A stretch of DNA of 64,000 bases from contig JAFDYD010000003.1 of assembly GCA_018267615.1 (NCBI GenBank), positions 1 to 64,000 on the forward strand, given 5' to 3'. Both the position numbers and the translations under genes were made by a program. Positions 27,668 to 37,905 of the stretch are shown here, in pieces. The notes under the pieces are model-generated. The model saw only the letters and a list, made by a program, of their open reading frames with translations, had not been told where the DNA came from and made no database searches. Positions within the stretch are counted from its first letter, which is position 1; each line of letters starts with the position of its first letter. The DNA is from Bacteroidota bacterium. Its GTDB lineage: Bacteria; Bacteroidota; Bacteroidia; Chitinophagales; Chitinophagaceae.

Positions 27668-30064
27668 TCATTCCGTTCTCAAACTCTTCACCGGGTTTGC
27701 CAATGCGGCTTTTATTGCGCGCATACTCACGGTAATAATTGTAATTAAAATGGCGATTATGCCAGATAATAAGAATACCCACCATTTGATATCAATTCTA
27801 TATGCAAAATCCTCCAGCCATTTATGCATGAAGTACCATGCAAGCGGCGTCGCGATCAATAATGAAATCACCACAAGCATTAAGAAATCTGCTGATAATA
27901 ATTTTACAATTCCAGTAACGCTCGCGCCCAGCACTTTTCGGATTCCTATTTCTTTCACTTTCCTGTCTACGACAAAAGTGGTAAGTCCGAAAAGACCGAG
28001 ACATGCAATCAGCAACGACAGTGCAGAGAATCCATAAAAAATTCCTTCCATCTTTTGTTCGTTGCCGTATTGCTCATTGATTCTTTCTTCAACAAAAGAA
28101 TAGGTTAGCGGAACTTCGGGCACAATCGACGCCCAGGTTTTTTTCAGGTGATTGATAGCTTCATCAATATGGGATGCGTCTATTTTGAGTGAAATTAAGT
28201 TCGACCCTTTCGCGTATCCTATCATAAGTGCGTCAACAGGTTTGTGCAAACTTTCGAAATTGAAATCTTTGATTACGCCAATTACATAACGTGTATGATC
28301 TCCTTTACCAAATTTTTTCCCGATCGCATTTTCTGGTTTGCCCCAACCAAATGTTCTTACAGCAGCTTCATTCACCAGCACCGATTTAGTTGTATCCGTC
28401 GGAATTTCTTTTGAAAAAAATCTCCCTGCCGCTAATTTCATATCGTAGGTATTGAAATAATCCGCATCTGCATACATTTGATAAAGGCTTGTTGATATTT
28501 CTTCTCCCTTGAGGTTTTCAGTGGTCGTCCATCCATTACTCACTCCGCCAACGATATTCTGTTCATGCCTGCTCACATTCAGTATGGTCTTATCTTTTAA
28601 AAATTCATTCCGAATCGCAGTGTATCGATCCTGCACGCGTTGATCACGGTTAAAATCTATTTGCACAATTGCGCTTCCATCAAAACCAAGTGATTTATTT
28701 TTTACGAAACCCATTTGCTGACTAATAATAAAAATGCAGGCGATCAACGCAATCGTCGCGGTGAATTGAAACACAACGAGGCTTTTTCGGATGATAGTAC
28801 CACGAATGCTTTGCGAAAAATTTCCTTTAAGTGCAACAGCCGGCTTGAAGGAAGACAGTACAATTGCTGGATATATCCCGGCAATGATTCCGATTAAGAA
28901 AATAAAACAAACGAGAATCGTAACGGTGGTTACATTGAGTGGGAAACGGTAATCTGTTCCTATCCACGCGGAGAACGCGGGTAATAGTAACTTGAAAAGC
29001 AAAACGCCGAGACAAACCGAAATCGCGCAGAGAATAAATGTTTCGATTGAAAATTGTCGTATCAATTGCCATCTCGAAGCGCCTATCACTTTTCTCACGG
29101 AAGTTTCTTTCGCGCGCTTAATTGCTCCGGCTGTTGTGAGATTGATATAGTTTACACAAGCAAGCAACAGCACGATAATTCCAACAATTGAAAATACTCT
29201 CACCTGTGCCAGGTTGCCGTTATTGCCAGCGTCATAGCGGAGATGCGATTTCAAATGGATATCGCGGATTGGTTGTAGAAAATAATAATAAGACATTTTA
29301 TTTTCCTTCCAATCTTTCTCGGAATATTTTGCGGCGATGCTGTTGATTTGTTTTTCTGTTTGTTCAAGTTGTAATGGATTTTGCAATCGAACATAAACAA
29401 AGGCCCACCCACCTACCCAATAAGTGTTTATGTCTTCTTTATATTGTTGCATCATTCGTTCTTCCAGGTATTTTTCGGAAAAGATCAAGTCATATTGGAT
29501 TTGTGAATTGAGTGGCGCATTTTCGACCACGCCGCTAACGACCATGGATTGCTGATCATTCACCAGAATTGTTTTGCCGATCGGATCTTCAGAACCAAAA
29601 TATTTGATAGCCGTTTTTTCGGAAAGCACTACACGGTTGGCTGCTTGTAAGCACTGTGTTGGATTACCTTCTTTCAATTTGAATCCGAAAAATTGAAAAA
29701 AGTTTGGTGACACTTCGATAACGCTGCTCTCTACATATTGCCGGTCTGAAATTTTTGTGTTGAATTGATTGAAGAAAATTCGACAAGAAGATTTAACCGC
29801 AGGTAATAATCGCGGTAATTGTGAAAATGCAGGTCCCGTTGGAGCTTGTGAAAATGATTCACTCTCGCTTTTAAATGTATTTGAAATACGGAATATCTCA
29901 TTGTCATTGGGATGAAAATTATCAAAGCTCAATTCACGATGAAGCCAAACGCCAATGAGTAAACAAACTGCAACACCAATCGCCAACCCCATAATATTTA
30001 ATGAAGCGTAAGTTTTGTTTTTCAACAAATTTCGCCACGCGGTGATAAAAAAATTTTTAAACAT
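27668..30064 (-). CDS. FtsX/MacB-type ABC permease P11
   Basis: 798 residues. It opens with MFKNFFITAWRNLLKNK and has VAVCLLIGVWLHREL in and after helix 1. The first coupling sequence is unusual (RAKETSVRKVIGA, with Thr-Ser where the others have Val-Gly), and the second lacks the common Q/S-R-T start (DRKVKEIGIRKVLGA). It ends in NPVKSLRTE. The first substitution lies in the cytoplasmic helix expected to touch the ATPase, so P11 might couple differently (inference). Confidence 0.95.
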   Translation of the reverse strand: MFKNFFITAWRNLLKNKTYASLNIMGLAIGVAVCLLIGVWLHRELSFDNFHPNDNEIFRISNTFKSESESFSQAPTGPAFSQLPRLLPAVKSSCRIFFNQFNTKISDRQYVESSVIEVSPNFFQFFGFKLKEGNPTQCLQAANRVVLSEKTAIKYFGSEDPIGKTILVNDQQSMVVSGVVENAPLNSQIQYDLIFSEKYLEERMMQQYKEDINTYWVGGWAFVYVRLQNPLQLEQTEKQINSIAAKYSEKDWKENKMSYYYFLQPIRDIHLKSHLRYDAGNNGNLAQVRVFSIVGIIVLLLACVNYINLTTAGAIKRAKETSVRKVIGASRWQLIRQFSIETFILCAISVCLGVLLFKLLLPAFSAWIGTDYRFPLNVTTVTILVCFIFLIGIIAGIYPAIVLSSFKPAVALKGNFSQSIRGTIIRKSLVVFQFTATIALIACIFIISQQMGFVKNKSLGFDGSAIVQIDFNRDQRVQDRYTAIRNEFLKDKTILNVSRHEQNIVGGVSNGWTTTENLKGEEISTSLYQMYADADYFNTYDMKLAAGRFFSKEIPTDTTKSVLVNEAAVRTFGWGKPENAIGKKFGKGDHTRYVIGVIKDFNFESLHKPVDALMIGYAKGSNLISLKIDASHIDEAINHLKKTWASIVPEVPLTYSFVEERINEQYGNEQKMEGIFYGFSALSLLIACLGLFGLTTFVVDRKVKEIGIRKVLGASVTGIVKLLSADFLMLVVISLLIATPLAWYFMHKWLEDFAYRIDIKWWVFLLSGIIAILITIITVSMRAIKAALANPVKSLRTE

Positions 30065-30138
30065 AGTCGGTGATTATAAATTATTAATGAGAATCTAATT
30101 GACTACTTAAATTCTCATGTGATATATTCGTTTTTACT

Positions 30139-30173
30139 CACCGCCGTCAGGGTCTTTGACCGCTGACGGGGTG
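30139..30173. repeat. Family A hairpin repeat
   Basis: Copy of the 35-bp hairpin between P12 and P11, followed by TCAACCAATCAGC and then the family B hairpin at 30203-30228. The same A-plus-B pairing occurs at 27519-27617. Confidence 0.85.
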
Positions 30174-30202
30174 GTCGCATTCAACCAATCAGCTTTCTTT
30201 TT

Positions 30203-30228
30203 CTCCGCCTTAAAGGACGGAGCTAGTG
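30203..30228. repeat. Family B hairpin repeat
   Basis: CTCCGCC-TTAA-AGGACGGAG followed by CTAGTG. It is paired with the family A copy 30 bp away. Confidence 0.8.
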
Positions 30229-30287
30229 AGGGTTATTCTCCGAATATTTCAATTATTCAACGAGTCAACAAATCGACTAATCAACTT

Positions 30288-32657
30288 CTACTCCGTTCTC
30301 AAACTCTTCACCGGATTCGCCAATGCTGCTTTTATTGCCTGGAAACTTATTGTTGCCAATGCAATCAATATCGCCATTGAACCAGCAAGGATAAAAATCC
30401 ACCAGGAGATATCGATGCGGTATGAATAATCCTGCAACCATGCGTGCATCATCCACCATGCAATGGGTGTTGCAATAAAAATGGCGATCAATACAAACTG
30501 TAAAAATTCTTTCGACAATAAGGTGAATAGGGAAGAAGTGCTTGCGCCAAGCACTTTCCTGATTCCAATTTCTTTGGTGCGTTGTTCGGCGGTGAAAATC
30601 GCGAGACCTAACAGGCCAAGACAAGAAATAAATATTGCGAGGAAAGAAAAATACCCCGAAAGTTTTGTGATCACCTGTTCGCTTCTATACAACTTCTGAA
30701 ATTCTTCATCAGCAAATTGATATGTGAACGGAAATTTTGGATTGAGCTGTTTGGACAATGCTTCCAGGCTAGCAATTGCTTGTTTTGTTTTTCCGGCCTC
30801 GGTTCTTACTAAAATACTTCCAAAAGAATTTTTATCTCCGAGGCGAATCACTACTGGATTGATTGGTTCATGCAAAGACCGGATATGAAAATCTTTTAGA
30901 ACACCGATAATCGTTCCATCCTTTCCCCAAAATTTCAAACGCCTGCCGATGGGATTTTTATATTGGAGTGTTTTTAACGCTTCTTCATTTATAATATATG
31001 CCGAAGAATCTGTGGCAAACGATTCGGAAAAGTCGCGCCCATCCACCAATTTTAAATTCATTGTTTTGATCAAATCATAATTGGTCTGTATCCATGTAAA
31101 ACTGGTTACCACATTTGGATCTTTGCCATCCCAATCGAGACCGGACGTGCCGTTATTAATGGAGGTCGGTGATTGGGACAAGCTGGTCACCGATTTCACT
31201 CCGGGCATTTTTAATGCCTGCGCTTTAAACACATCATAGCTATTGATAAGTTCGCCTTCCATGGGGATATAGAGCAGGTTCTCCCTGTCATATCCGAGAT
31301 TTTTTGTTTGAATATAATTTACCTGTTTTGTGATGACAATTGTTCCAACGATCAACACTATAGAGAGAACAAATTGAAAAACCACAAGGCCCTTGCGAAA
31401 TAAAGCAGCTTTGGAGCTGAAACGCAATGTTCCTTTTAAAACTTTTATCGGATTGAAAGATGATAAGAATATTGCCGGATAGCTACCTGAAATAAATCCT
31501 GTGAGCAATGTGAGTGCAACGATACCTAGCCAAAAATTGAATGACGAAAATGGAAAGGAAATTTCTTTTCGCGTGAGTTCATTAAAAGAAGGCAAAAGTA
31601 ACCATGTTAATACCAACGCAAAAAGTACTCCTAAAAACGCAAGCAATATTGCTTCGCCAATAAATTGGCGGATCAGTGAAGTACGAACAGCGCCGACAAC
31701 TTTTCGTATTCCAATTTCTTTTGCTCTTTTCATGGAGCGCGCAGTTGTCAGATTCATGAAATTGATACATGCGATCAATAAAATAAAAATTGCGACCACG
31801 CTGAAGAGACGCACGTATTCGATTCTTCCGCCGGAAAGTTTTCCGTTTTTAAAATTGGAGTGCAAATACATGTCATCAAAGCGCTGAATGCCCAACTCAA
31901 TATGAAATCCGGCGGATTGATCCTTGTTATAATTGTCGAGGAAGTGAACAATCTTTTTTTCAAATGCAATGGGATCCGTTCCTTTTTTTAACACTAAGAA
32001 TGTGTTTGGTCCATTATTCCCCCAATTTTTTAACCAATCCAGGTCATCTATGAAATACTGCCAGTTTATGAGGAAATCAAATTTCTCCGAAGCATGCTGT
32101 GACAAATTTTCGAACACGGCCGACACCGTGAAATCTTTTTTATTTTCGTAACGAATGGTTTTGCCGATTGCGTTTTGAGCGCTTCCAAAAAAATCATTGG
32201 CCATTTTTCTCGATATCGCAATGCTAACAGGAGAATTTAATGCTGTAGCCACATTTCCCTGTACTAACGGATAGCTGAATATTTTGAAGAAGTCGGCGCT
32301 TGCGTGGTTACCTTCTTCCTTCTGGATTTTTTCTCCTACCTGGAAAGTATTTGTCGTGCTCCATGCAAATTGACATGCATACTCCACTTGCGGCAATATT
32401 CTTTTCATTTCATCAGCCATCAGTCCGGGCGTTGTATGAGAAGCTTGCACTTGTTTATCATAATACTGGCGCTCATATACGCTGTATAAACGATTTCCAT
32501 TTGCATGAAAAGCGTTTACACTTTTTTCATCTTGCACCCATAAAAAAATCAACAAGCTGCAAGTCATACCCAAGGCGAGCCCCAGGATATTAATAAACGA
32601 AAAAACCTTATTTTTTTTAAGGTTGCGGATGGCGATGAGAAAATAATTTCTGAGCAT
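30288..32657 (-). CDS. FtsX/MacB-type ABC permease P12
   Basis: 789 residues, subgroup with P2, P3 and P13. It has IFLWVQDEKS after helix 1, FKNGKLSGGRIEYV before helix 2 and a full W-D-G-K-D-P sequence in the second extracytoplasmic domain. The coupling sequences are RAKEIGIRKVVGA and QRTKEIGIRKVLGA. It ends in NPVKSLRTE. The gap to P11 is 223 bp and holds family A and B hairpins and short TCAAC repeats. The neighbouring P13 is in the same subgroup, as expected for a local duplication. Confidence 0.95.
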   Translation of the reverse strand: MLRNYFLIAIRNLKKNKVFSFINILGLALGMTCSLLIFLWVQDEKSVNAFHANGNRLYSVYERQYYDKQVQASHTTPGLMADEMKRILPQVEYACQFAWSTTNTFQVGEKIQKEEGNHASADFFKIFSYPLVQGNVATALNSPVSIAISRKMANDFFGSAQNAIGKTIRYENKKDFTVSAVFENLSQHASEKFDFLINWQYFIDDLDWLKNWGNNGPNTFLVLKKGTDPIAFEKKIVHFLDNYNKDQSAGFHIELGIQRFDDMYLHSNFKNGKLSGGRIEYVRLFSVVAIFILLIACINFMNLTTARSMKRAKEIGIRKVVGAVRTSLIRQFIGEAILLAFLGVLFALVLTWLLLPSFNELTRKEISFPFSSFNFWLGIVALTLLTGFISGSYPAIFLSSFNPIKVLKGTLRFSSKAALFRKGLVVFQFVLSIVLIVGTIVITKQVNYIQTKNLGYDRENLLYIPMEGELINSYDVFKAQALKMPGVKSVTSLSQSPTSINNGTSGLDWDGKDPNVVTSFTWIQTNYDLIKTMNLKLVDGRDFSESFATDSSAYIINEEALKTLQYKNPIGRRLKFWGKDGTIIGVLKDFHIRSLHEPINPVVIRLGDKNSFGSILVRTEAGKTKQAIASLEALSKQLNPKFPFTYQFADEEFQKLYRSEQVITKLSGYFSFLAIFISCLGLLGLAIFTAEQRTKEIGIRKVLGASTSSLFTLLSKEFLQFVLIAIFIATPIAWWMMHAWLQDYSYRIDISWWIFILAGSMAILIALATISFQAIKAALANPVKSLRTE

Positions 32658-32742
32658 ACAAAGCTTTTTTATTGAAACGAGAAATGGTCAATCAGCCTCA
32701 GTTTTTTTCGCGTAAAATTGTTTTCGCAGGTGTACCGATGAA

Positions 32743-32769
32743 GCTCCGCCTTTCAGGGCGGAGCTAGTG
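32743..32769. repeat. Family B hairpin repeat
   Basis: GCTCCGCC-TTTC-AGGGCGGAGC followed by TAGTG, between P13 and P12. Unlike the other spacers with a family B copy, there is no family A copy here; ATTCAAC-type short repeats fill the rest up to the P13 stop. Confidence 0.8.
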
Positions 32770-32847
32770 GGATAACCCCTTCATAAAATGAAATACCTTC
32801 AACAGCAATCGACTTATCAACCATTCAACTTATCGACTATTCAACTT

Positions 32848-35202
32848 CTACTCTGATCTCAACGACCTCACCGGGTTCATCAGCGCGGCGCGTATCGCTT
32901 GTGAACTGATCGTTATAACGGCAATGAGTATCGCCAAAACTCCTGCCAGTACAAATACCCACCAATTGATTTCAATTCTGTATGCATAGTTCTGCAGCCA
33001 TTTATGCATCGCCCACCACGAAAATGGAAAAGCAATGATTGATGATATCACCACGAGCCGTAAAAAATCTTTTGATAATAATCCTGCAATTCCCGGCACA
33101 GATGCTCCTAATACTTTTCGAATACCTATCTCTCTTGTTCTGCGTTCCGCTGTATATGCTGCGAGTCCAAATAAGCCCAAACATGAAATGATGATTGCCA
33201 GCATTGCAAACACCCGTGATAATTTGCTGATCAATGATTCGGTTTTGAATAATTCATCAAACTGACTGTCTACGAATTTGTAATCGAATGGATATCCCGG
33301 GTTATTTGCTTTCATCACGTTTTCTATTTTTGCAATCGCATTCTCCTTGTTTGCTGTTGGTTTGATGCGGATATATAAGAAGCTTGACCATTGCGGATAA
33401 CAAACAAATAAGAGAGGATCACTACCGCCGTACATATCGCCGTACACAAAATTTTTCACCACGCCGATTATTTCAAATTTATTGGTGTCGGCACGGAGGA
33501 TTTTTCCAACGGCACTTCCATTGGTTATTAGTTTTGCCAATGTTTCATTGACGATTACTTTATTGCTATCAGCTTCGGATTGAAAATCTTTCCCCTCAAT
33601 AATTTTTGTTTTCGTTGTTGAAATATATTCCGGTCCCACATAATCATTCGTGATTAGGATTTTTTTATCCGGATCTTTTCCTTCCCAGGTATAGTCATCG
33701 GTATTGCTGCCCATTTCCAACATCGGCAGACTGGATAAAGATGCGGCTTCGACGGCGCCGGTTGCAAGCAATTGGTCCTTAATGGCTGCAAAATGTTTTC
33801 CCATATCGCCCTGCACTTCCATCTGAATCAGGTTATCTTTATTATAACCAAGATCCCTGTCTTTTACATGCTGCACCTGTTGAAAAATAATAATGGTGCA
33901 AATGATTAGTATGATGGAAATCGTAAATTGAAAAATCACCAGCCCTTTCCGGATTAATGATGCACTGCCTGATTTCATTTTTATTCCTTTAAAAACAAAA
34001 ACAGGATTAAAGGAAGAAAGATAGAGTGCAGGATAACTGCCGGCGATTAATCCGCAGGTAGCTGCAATCGCGATCAATGATAGAATATGTGATGGATTGG
34101 TTAGCCCAAGTATGAGTTGTTTTTCAACAAGTAGGTTGAAAGATGGTAATAATAAAAGCATGAATCCAACGGCCAATATCACAGAGAGCAAGGACATAAA
34201 AAAGGCTTCGCCGATAAATTGTGCGATCAGCGTTTTCTTTTCTGCCCCCAACACTTTTCTTACACCAACTTCTCTTGCTCTTTTTTCTGAGCGCGCTGTA
34301 GCAAGATTCATAAAGTTGATACATGCGATGAGTAAAATAATCCATGCGATGATCGTAAACATCCTCACGAATTCTATTCTTCCGCCGCCGGTTTGTTTTC
34401 CATCTTCAAATTCATTTCGCAAGCGCCAATCGTTCATGCTAAATAAAAACGGACGGGCGACCGCTTGCGGCGCTCTCTTTTGAATATAACCGTATAAAAT
34501 TTTATTGATAGAAGCTATTGTGGTTGTCGGCTTCAGCTGGACATACGTGCGTATGCCGTTGGAGCCCCAATTGTTCAGCCATCTATTCTTGTCAAGGTAA
34601 ATTTGAAACGGAGCGAACCAGTCTAATTTTATACTTGAGTTATCGGGGAAATCTTTGAACACGCCCGATATCATATAGTCTTCTCTGTTGTCTACCTTGA
34701 TTGTTTTTCCGACGACATCTTTGTTTTCCCCAAAAAATTTCTTGGCCATCTTCTCCGAAATCACAACCGAATGGAGTTGGTTAAATGCCGTCCTGGAATT
34801 TCCCTGCAGGAACGGAATGGTGAACATCGAGAATAATGCTGAGTCAGTAAAACCTCCTGTTTCGTAAATTGATTTATCACCGAGGGAAAATAATACCGAC
34901 TGCTCCCAGGTACATCTTGCAGTATTTTCAAGTCCGGGTATCTCCGCCTTCATCGCAGGACTCATCAGCCCCGGCGTTGCGTTAAACGTATATATCTTAC
35001 CGTTATAAGCCTGGTTTTCGCGGATCCAATACAAATAATCTTTTTTAGTATTGTAGTGATCATAGCTGTATTCGTTTTCCACCCATAAAAAAATCAAACC
35101 GGCGCAGGTAATACCAATCGCCAGTCCGAATATGTTGAGGAAGCCATAGATTTTATTTTTCCATAAATTCCGAATCGTCGTTTTTAAATAATTTTTGAAC
35201 AT
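32848..35202 (-). CDS. FtsX/MacB-type ABC permease P13
   Basis: At 784 residues this is the shortest of the fourteen. Same subgroup as P2, P3 and P12: IFLWVENEYS after helix 1, FEDGKQTGGGRIEFV before helix 2, and W-E-G-K-D-P in the second extracytoplasmic domain. The coupling sequences are RAREVGVRKVLGA and RRTREIGIRKVLGA, both with Arg where most copies have Lys. The tail is NPVRSLRSE, again with Arg for Lys. P14 lies 181 bp upstream. Confidence 0.95.
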   Translation of the reverse strand: MFKNYLKTTIRNLWKNKIYGFLNIFGLAIGITCAGLIFLWVENEYSYDHYNTKKDYLYWIRENQAYNGKIYTFNATPGLMSPAMKAEIPGLENTARCTWEQSVLFSLGDKSIYETGGFTDSALFSMFTIPFLQGNSRTAFNQLHSVVISEKMAKKFFGENKDVVGKTIKVDNREDYMISGVFKDFPDNSSIKLDWFAPFQIYLDKNRWLNNWGSNGIRTYVQLKPTTTIASINKILYGYIQKRAPQAVARPFLFSMNDWRLRNEFEDGKQTGGGRIEFVRMFTIIAWIILLIACINFMNLATARSEKRAREVGVRKVLGAEKKTLIAQFIGEAFFMSLLSVILAVGFMLLLLPSFNLLVEKQLILGLTNPSHILSLIAIAATCGLIAGSYPALYLSSFNPVFVFKGIKMKSGSASLIRKGLVIFQFTISIILIICTIIIFQQVQHVKDRDLGYNKDNLIQMEVQGDMGKHFAAIKDQLLATGAVEAASLSSLPMLEMGSNTDDYTWEGKDPDKKILITNDYVGPEYISTTKTKIIEGKDFQSEADSNKVIVNETLAKLITNGSAVGKILRADTNKFEIIGVVKNFVYGDMYGGSDPLLFVCYPQWSSFLYIRIKPTANKENAIAKIENVMKANNPGYPFDYKFVDSQFDELFKTESLISKLSRVFAMLAIIISCLGLFGLAAYTAERRTREIGIRKVLGASVPGIAGLLSKDFLRLVVISSIIAFPFSWWAMHKWLQNYAYRIEINWWVFVLAGVLAILIAVITISSQAIRAALMNPVRSLRSE

Positions 35203-35319
35203 AATCAGCTGGTTTTAATTTATAGTCGGATTAAATGAAAAGATTGTTGCATTTTGAATTTATATTTAAAACAATTTGTTTGTTCAGTGCTGGGTGGTGC
35301 CAGATCATTCTTAATACAT

Positions 35320-35353
35320 ACCGCCGTCAGGGTCTGCGACCGCTGACGGGGTG
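35320..35353. repeat. Family A hairpin repeat
   Basis: Rightmost family A copy (ACCGCCGTCAGGGTC-loop-GACCGCTGACGGGGTG), between P14 and P13, followed by TCAACCAATCAACTTTTC. No copy is seen to the right of the array. Confidence 0.85.
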
Positions 35354-35383
35354 GTTGCATTCAACCAATCAACTTTTCAACTT

Positions 35384-37807
35384 CTACTCCGACCGCAACG
35401 ATTTCACCGGATTCGCCACGGCTGCTTTCACCGCCTTATATCCCACAGTGATAAGGGCGATGATGATTGAGATCAAAACCGCCAGCACAAACACTCCTAT
35501 ATTGATATTGATTTTGTAAACGAAATTATTCAGCCAATTATTCATCATATACCATGCAGCAGGCGTTGCAATAACAAAGGCAATTCCGATCAATACCGTA
35601 AACTCTTTCGAGAAGAGGTAAACAATACTGGCGATACTGGCACCGAGCACTTTTCTTATTCCAACTTCTTTTACGCGCTGAACAGCCATGAAAGAGACGA
35701 GTCCATACAAACCCAGACAAGAAATAAAAATGGCTAGTCCCGCGAAAATTTTATATAGAAGGGAAAGCTGTTCTTCCTCTTTGTAGAATTTGGCGATGTC
35801 TTCGTCGAGGAAACTTCCTCTGACGGCATATTCCGGGTAAAATTTATTCCATGATGCTTCAATGGCATTGTGTGTCGCCAATAAATTTGAACTATGCATT
35901 TTGATTGCGGTGCGCTCGTAAGACTTTCTCCTGCCTGCAATCACTATTGGCTTGATTGATTCGCGGAGCGAATTTGTTTTGAAATCTTTTACTACTCCAA
36001 CCAGTTTTATCCAATTGCTACCGCCGAGGCGAATGTCTTTTCCAATGGCGTTTGCAGGATTTTGAATACCCAGCTTTTTGATGAGCGTTTCATTAGCCAA
36101 CGCTTCTTTAATCGTATCGCTATTTTCATAATTATAATTCCGGCCGGCCACTAACTTCAAACCAAAAGTTTTCAAATAATTTTCATCTCCGAATTTTAGA
36201 AAAAGAATGAAGTCTGCATCTTTTTTATGGTCAAACGCGAAATTCGTTCCCCAATTATTATCAGAAGAAGGAACATCACTCATAAAAGTAATGTCCTGTA
36301 CGCCCGGCTGCCGAAGTAAGTCTTCTTTAAACGCGACTTGCCTGGATAAGCTTACACTGTCTGAGTTCCCACTCAGTACGTAAATCGCATCTTTATTAAA
36401 TCCAAGATCGGCGTTGCGTACATAATTCATCTGACTAATTGCAATGATGGTTCCAATAATCAACACCTGCGAAATTGCGAATTGCAAAATCACCAATCCC
36501 CTTCTCAATGATATGCCGCCGATGGTGGCGGATGTAATACGATTTTTCAGAGCCGATACTGGTTTGAATCCTGAAAGAATCAATGCGGGATAAAATCCGG
36601 AGAAGAAAGTTATTACTACGGCGATACCGGCAAGGAAAATGATATTTCCCAATGTAAAAACGGACAGGTCTTCAGTTACGGAAGAAATATGTTTGATATA
36701 AGGCAGCGCGAGTTTTGAAATTGCCATGGCTAACAAAACGGACAATAATACAATCAGGGCTGTTTCACCCATCATCTGCCAAAATAATTGAAAGCGATTA
36801 CCACCCAGAACTTTTCTTACACCAACTTCTTTAGAACGGCTCACAGCCTGTGCCGTAGAAAGATTGATGAAATTGATACAAGCCATGATGATGATCAGCA
36901 AGCCAATTAAAACCAAAGTGGTGATCGTTGATCTGGAAGTAATATGATCGCCAAAATTTTCCATGCGCGTATCGAAATGCATTTCACTAAGCGGCTGTAG
37001 GAAATGCAATCTTTTTTCGTGGCGGTCATTCTTATATTGCTTCTCACAAAACTGTTTTAGCAAATTGCTGAAAGATGAAAGGGAAGCATTTTGCGGCAAA
37101 AGCGCATATACCTGGAAGTTACTCGAAGTGTTGTTCCAATCTTCATGAAAATTATAGAGATCATGATTTTGTCGCACTGTTTCATAGGAAATCAATACGC
37201 TTAGCGGTAGATCGGAATTAGCCGGAGTATTTTCTATAATACCCGCAACTTTTAAAGTAATCGCATTATCGAGTTTGACGAGTTTCCCAATTGCGTTTTG
37301 CCAGTCACCAAAATATTTTTCTGCGACCTCTTTGCTCAATACTACATTATTGGGCGCCTGTAATACCGACTCATTTCCCGATAAAAATTTGTAATGAAAA
37401 ATTTCGAAGAAATGTTGATCCATGAAAAACACCCCGGATTTTTCTATGAATTTTTTGTTATTGCCGTCGGTACTTTTGCCATCGCCTAACACGGTTAACT
37501 GGCTGCCATAACTGGCATCGATACCCGCAGTCTTAATTTCCGGGAATTGTGTTCGCATTGCTTCCAGCATTTTTACGGGAACGCCCGGATTGTATTCGAT
37601 GCCGTCGGCATATTTATCTTGGGTGGATACCCGATAAATGCGTGCATAATTATCTTGGAATTTATCATAACTCAATTCATATTTGACAACTATGAATAAT
37701 AACAAACACGCACTAATGCCGATCGCCAGTCCGGCGACATTAATTGCAGAATATCCTTTGTGTCTAAGTAAATTCCGCCAGGCAATCTTGAAATAATTTT
37801 TAAGCAT
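35384..37807 (-). CDS. FtsX/MacB-type ABC permease P14
   Basis: 807 residues and the first permease after the ATPase. It opens with MLKNYFKIAWRNLLRHK. SRSTITTLVLIGLL before helix 2 and AQAVSRSKEVGVRKVLGG in the first coupling region differ from the array consensus. The second coupling sequence, QRVKEVGIRKVLGA, has Val for Thr and Val for Ile. It ends in NPVKSLRSE. The 318-bp gap to the ATPase contains the remnant of another permease. As the promoter-proximal copy it may be the best-expressed partner of the ATPase (inference). Confidence 0.95.
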   Translation of the reverse strand: MLKNYFKIAWRNLLRHKGYSAINVAGLAIGISACLLLFIVVKYELSYDKFQDNYARIYRVSTQDKYADGIEYNPGVPVKMLEAMRTQFPEIKTAGIDASYGSQLTVLGDGKSTDGNNKKFIEKSGVFFMDQHFFEIFHYKFLSGNESVLQAPNNVVLSKEVAEKYFGDWQNAIGKLVKLDNAITLKVAGIIENTPANSDLPLSVLISYETVRQNHDLYNFHEDWNNTSSNFQVYALLPQNASLSSFSNLLKQFCEKQYKNDRHEKRLHFLQPLSEMHFDTRMENFGDHITSRSTITTLVLIGLLIIIMACINFINLSTAQAVSRSKEVGVRKVLGGNRFQLFWQMMGETALIVLLSVLLAMAISKLALPYIKHISSVTEDLSVFTLGNIIFLAGIAVVITFFSGFYPALILSGFKPVSALKNRITSATIGGISLRRGLVILQFAISQVLIIGTIIAISQMNYVRNADLGFNKDAIYVLSGNSDSVSLSRQVAFKEDLLRQPGVQDITFMSDVPSSDNNWGTNFAFDHKKDADFILFLKFGDENYLKTFGLKLVAGRNYNYENSDTIKEALANETLIKKLGIQNPANAIGKDIRLGGSNWIKLVGVVKDFKTNSLRESIKPIVIAGRRKSYERTAIKMHSSNLLATHNAIEASWNKFYPEYAVRGSFLDEDIAKFYKEEEQLSLLYKIFAGLAIFISCLGLYGLVSFMAVQRVKEVGIRKVLGASIASIVYLFSKEFTVLIGIAFVIATPAAWYMMNNWLNNFVYKININIGVFVLAVLISIIIALITVGYKAVKAAVANPVKSLRSE

Positions 37808-37905
37808 TGATACGGTTTATTAATAAATAAAATCCCTGTCTCCGATCAAATGGAGTTGAAAAAATCCTGGTAGTGAGTAGAGTGTTGCGGTTGTCCGGGC
37901 CAGGA

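Noticed and set aside
162..37807. Whether any of the fourteen permeases is broken by a frameshift
   Set aside because: All fourteen frames are full length with both coupling sequences and the C-terminal NPxKxxR-type end; only the 37906-38015 fragment is broken.
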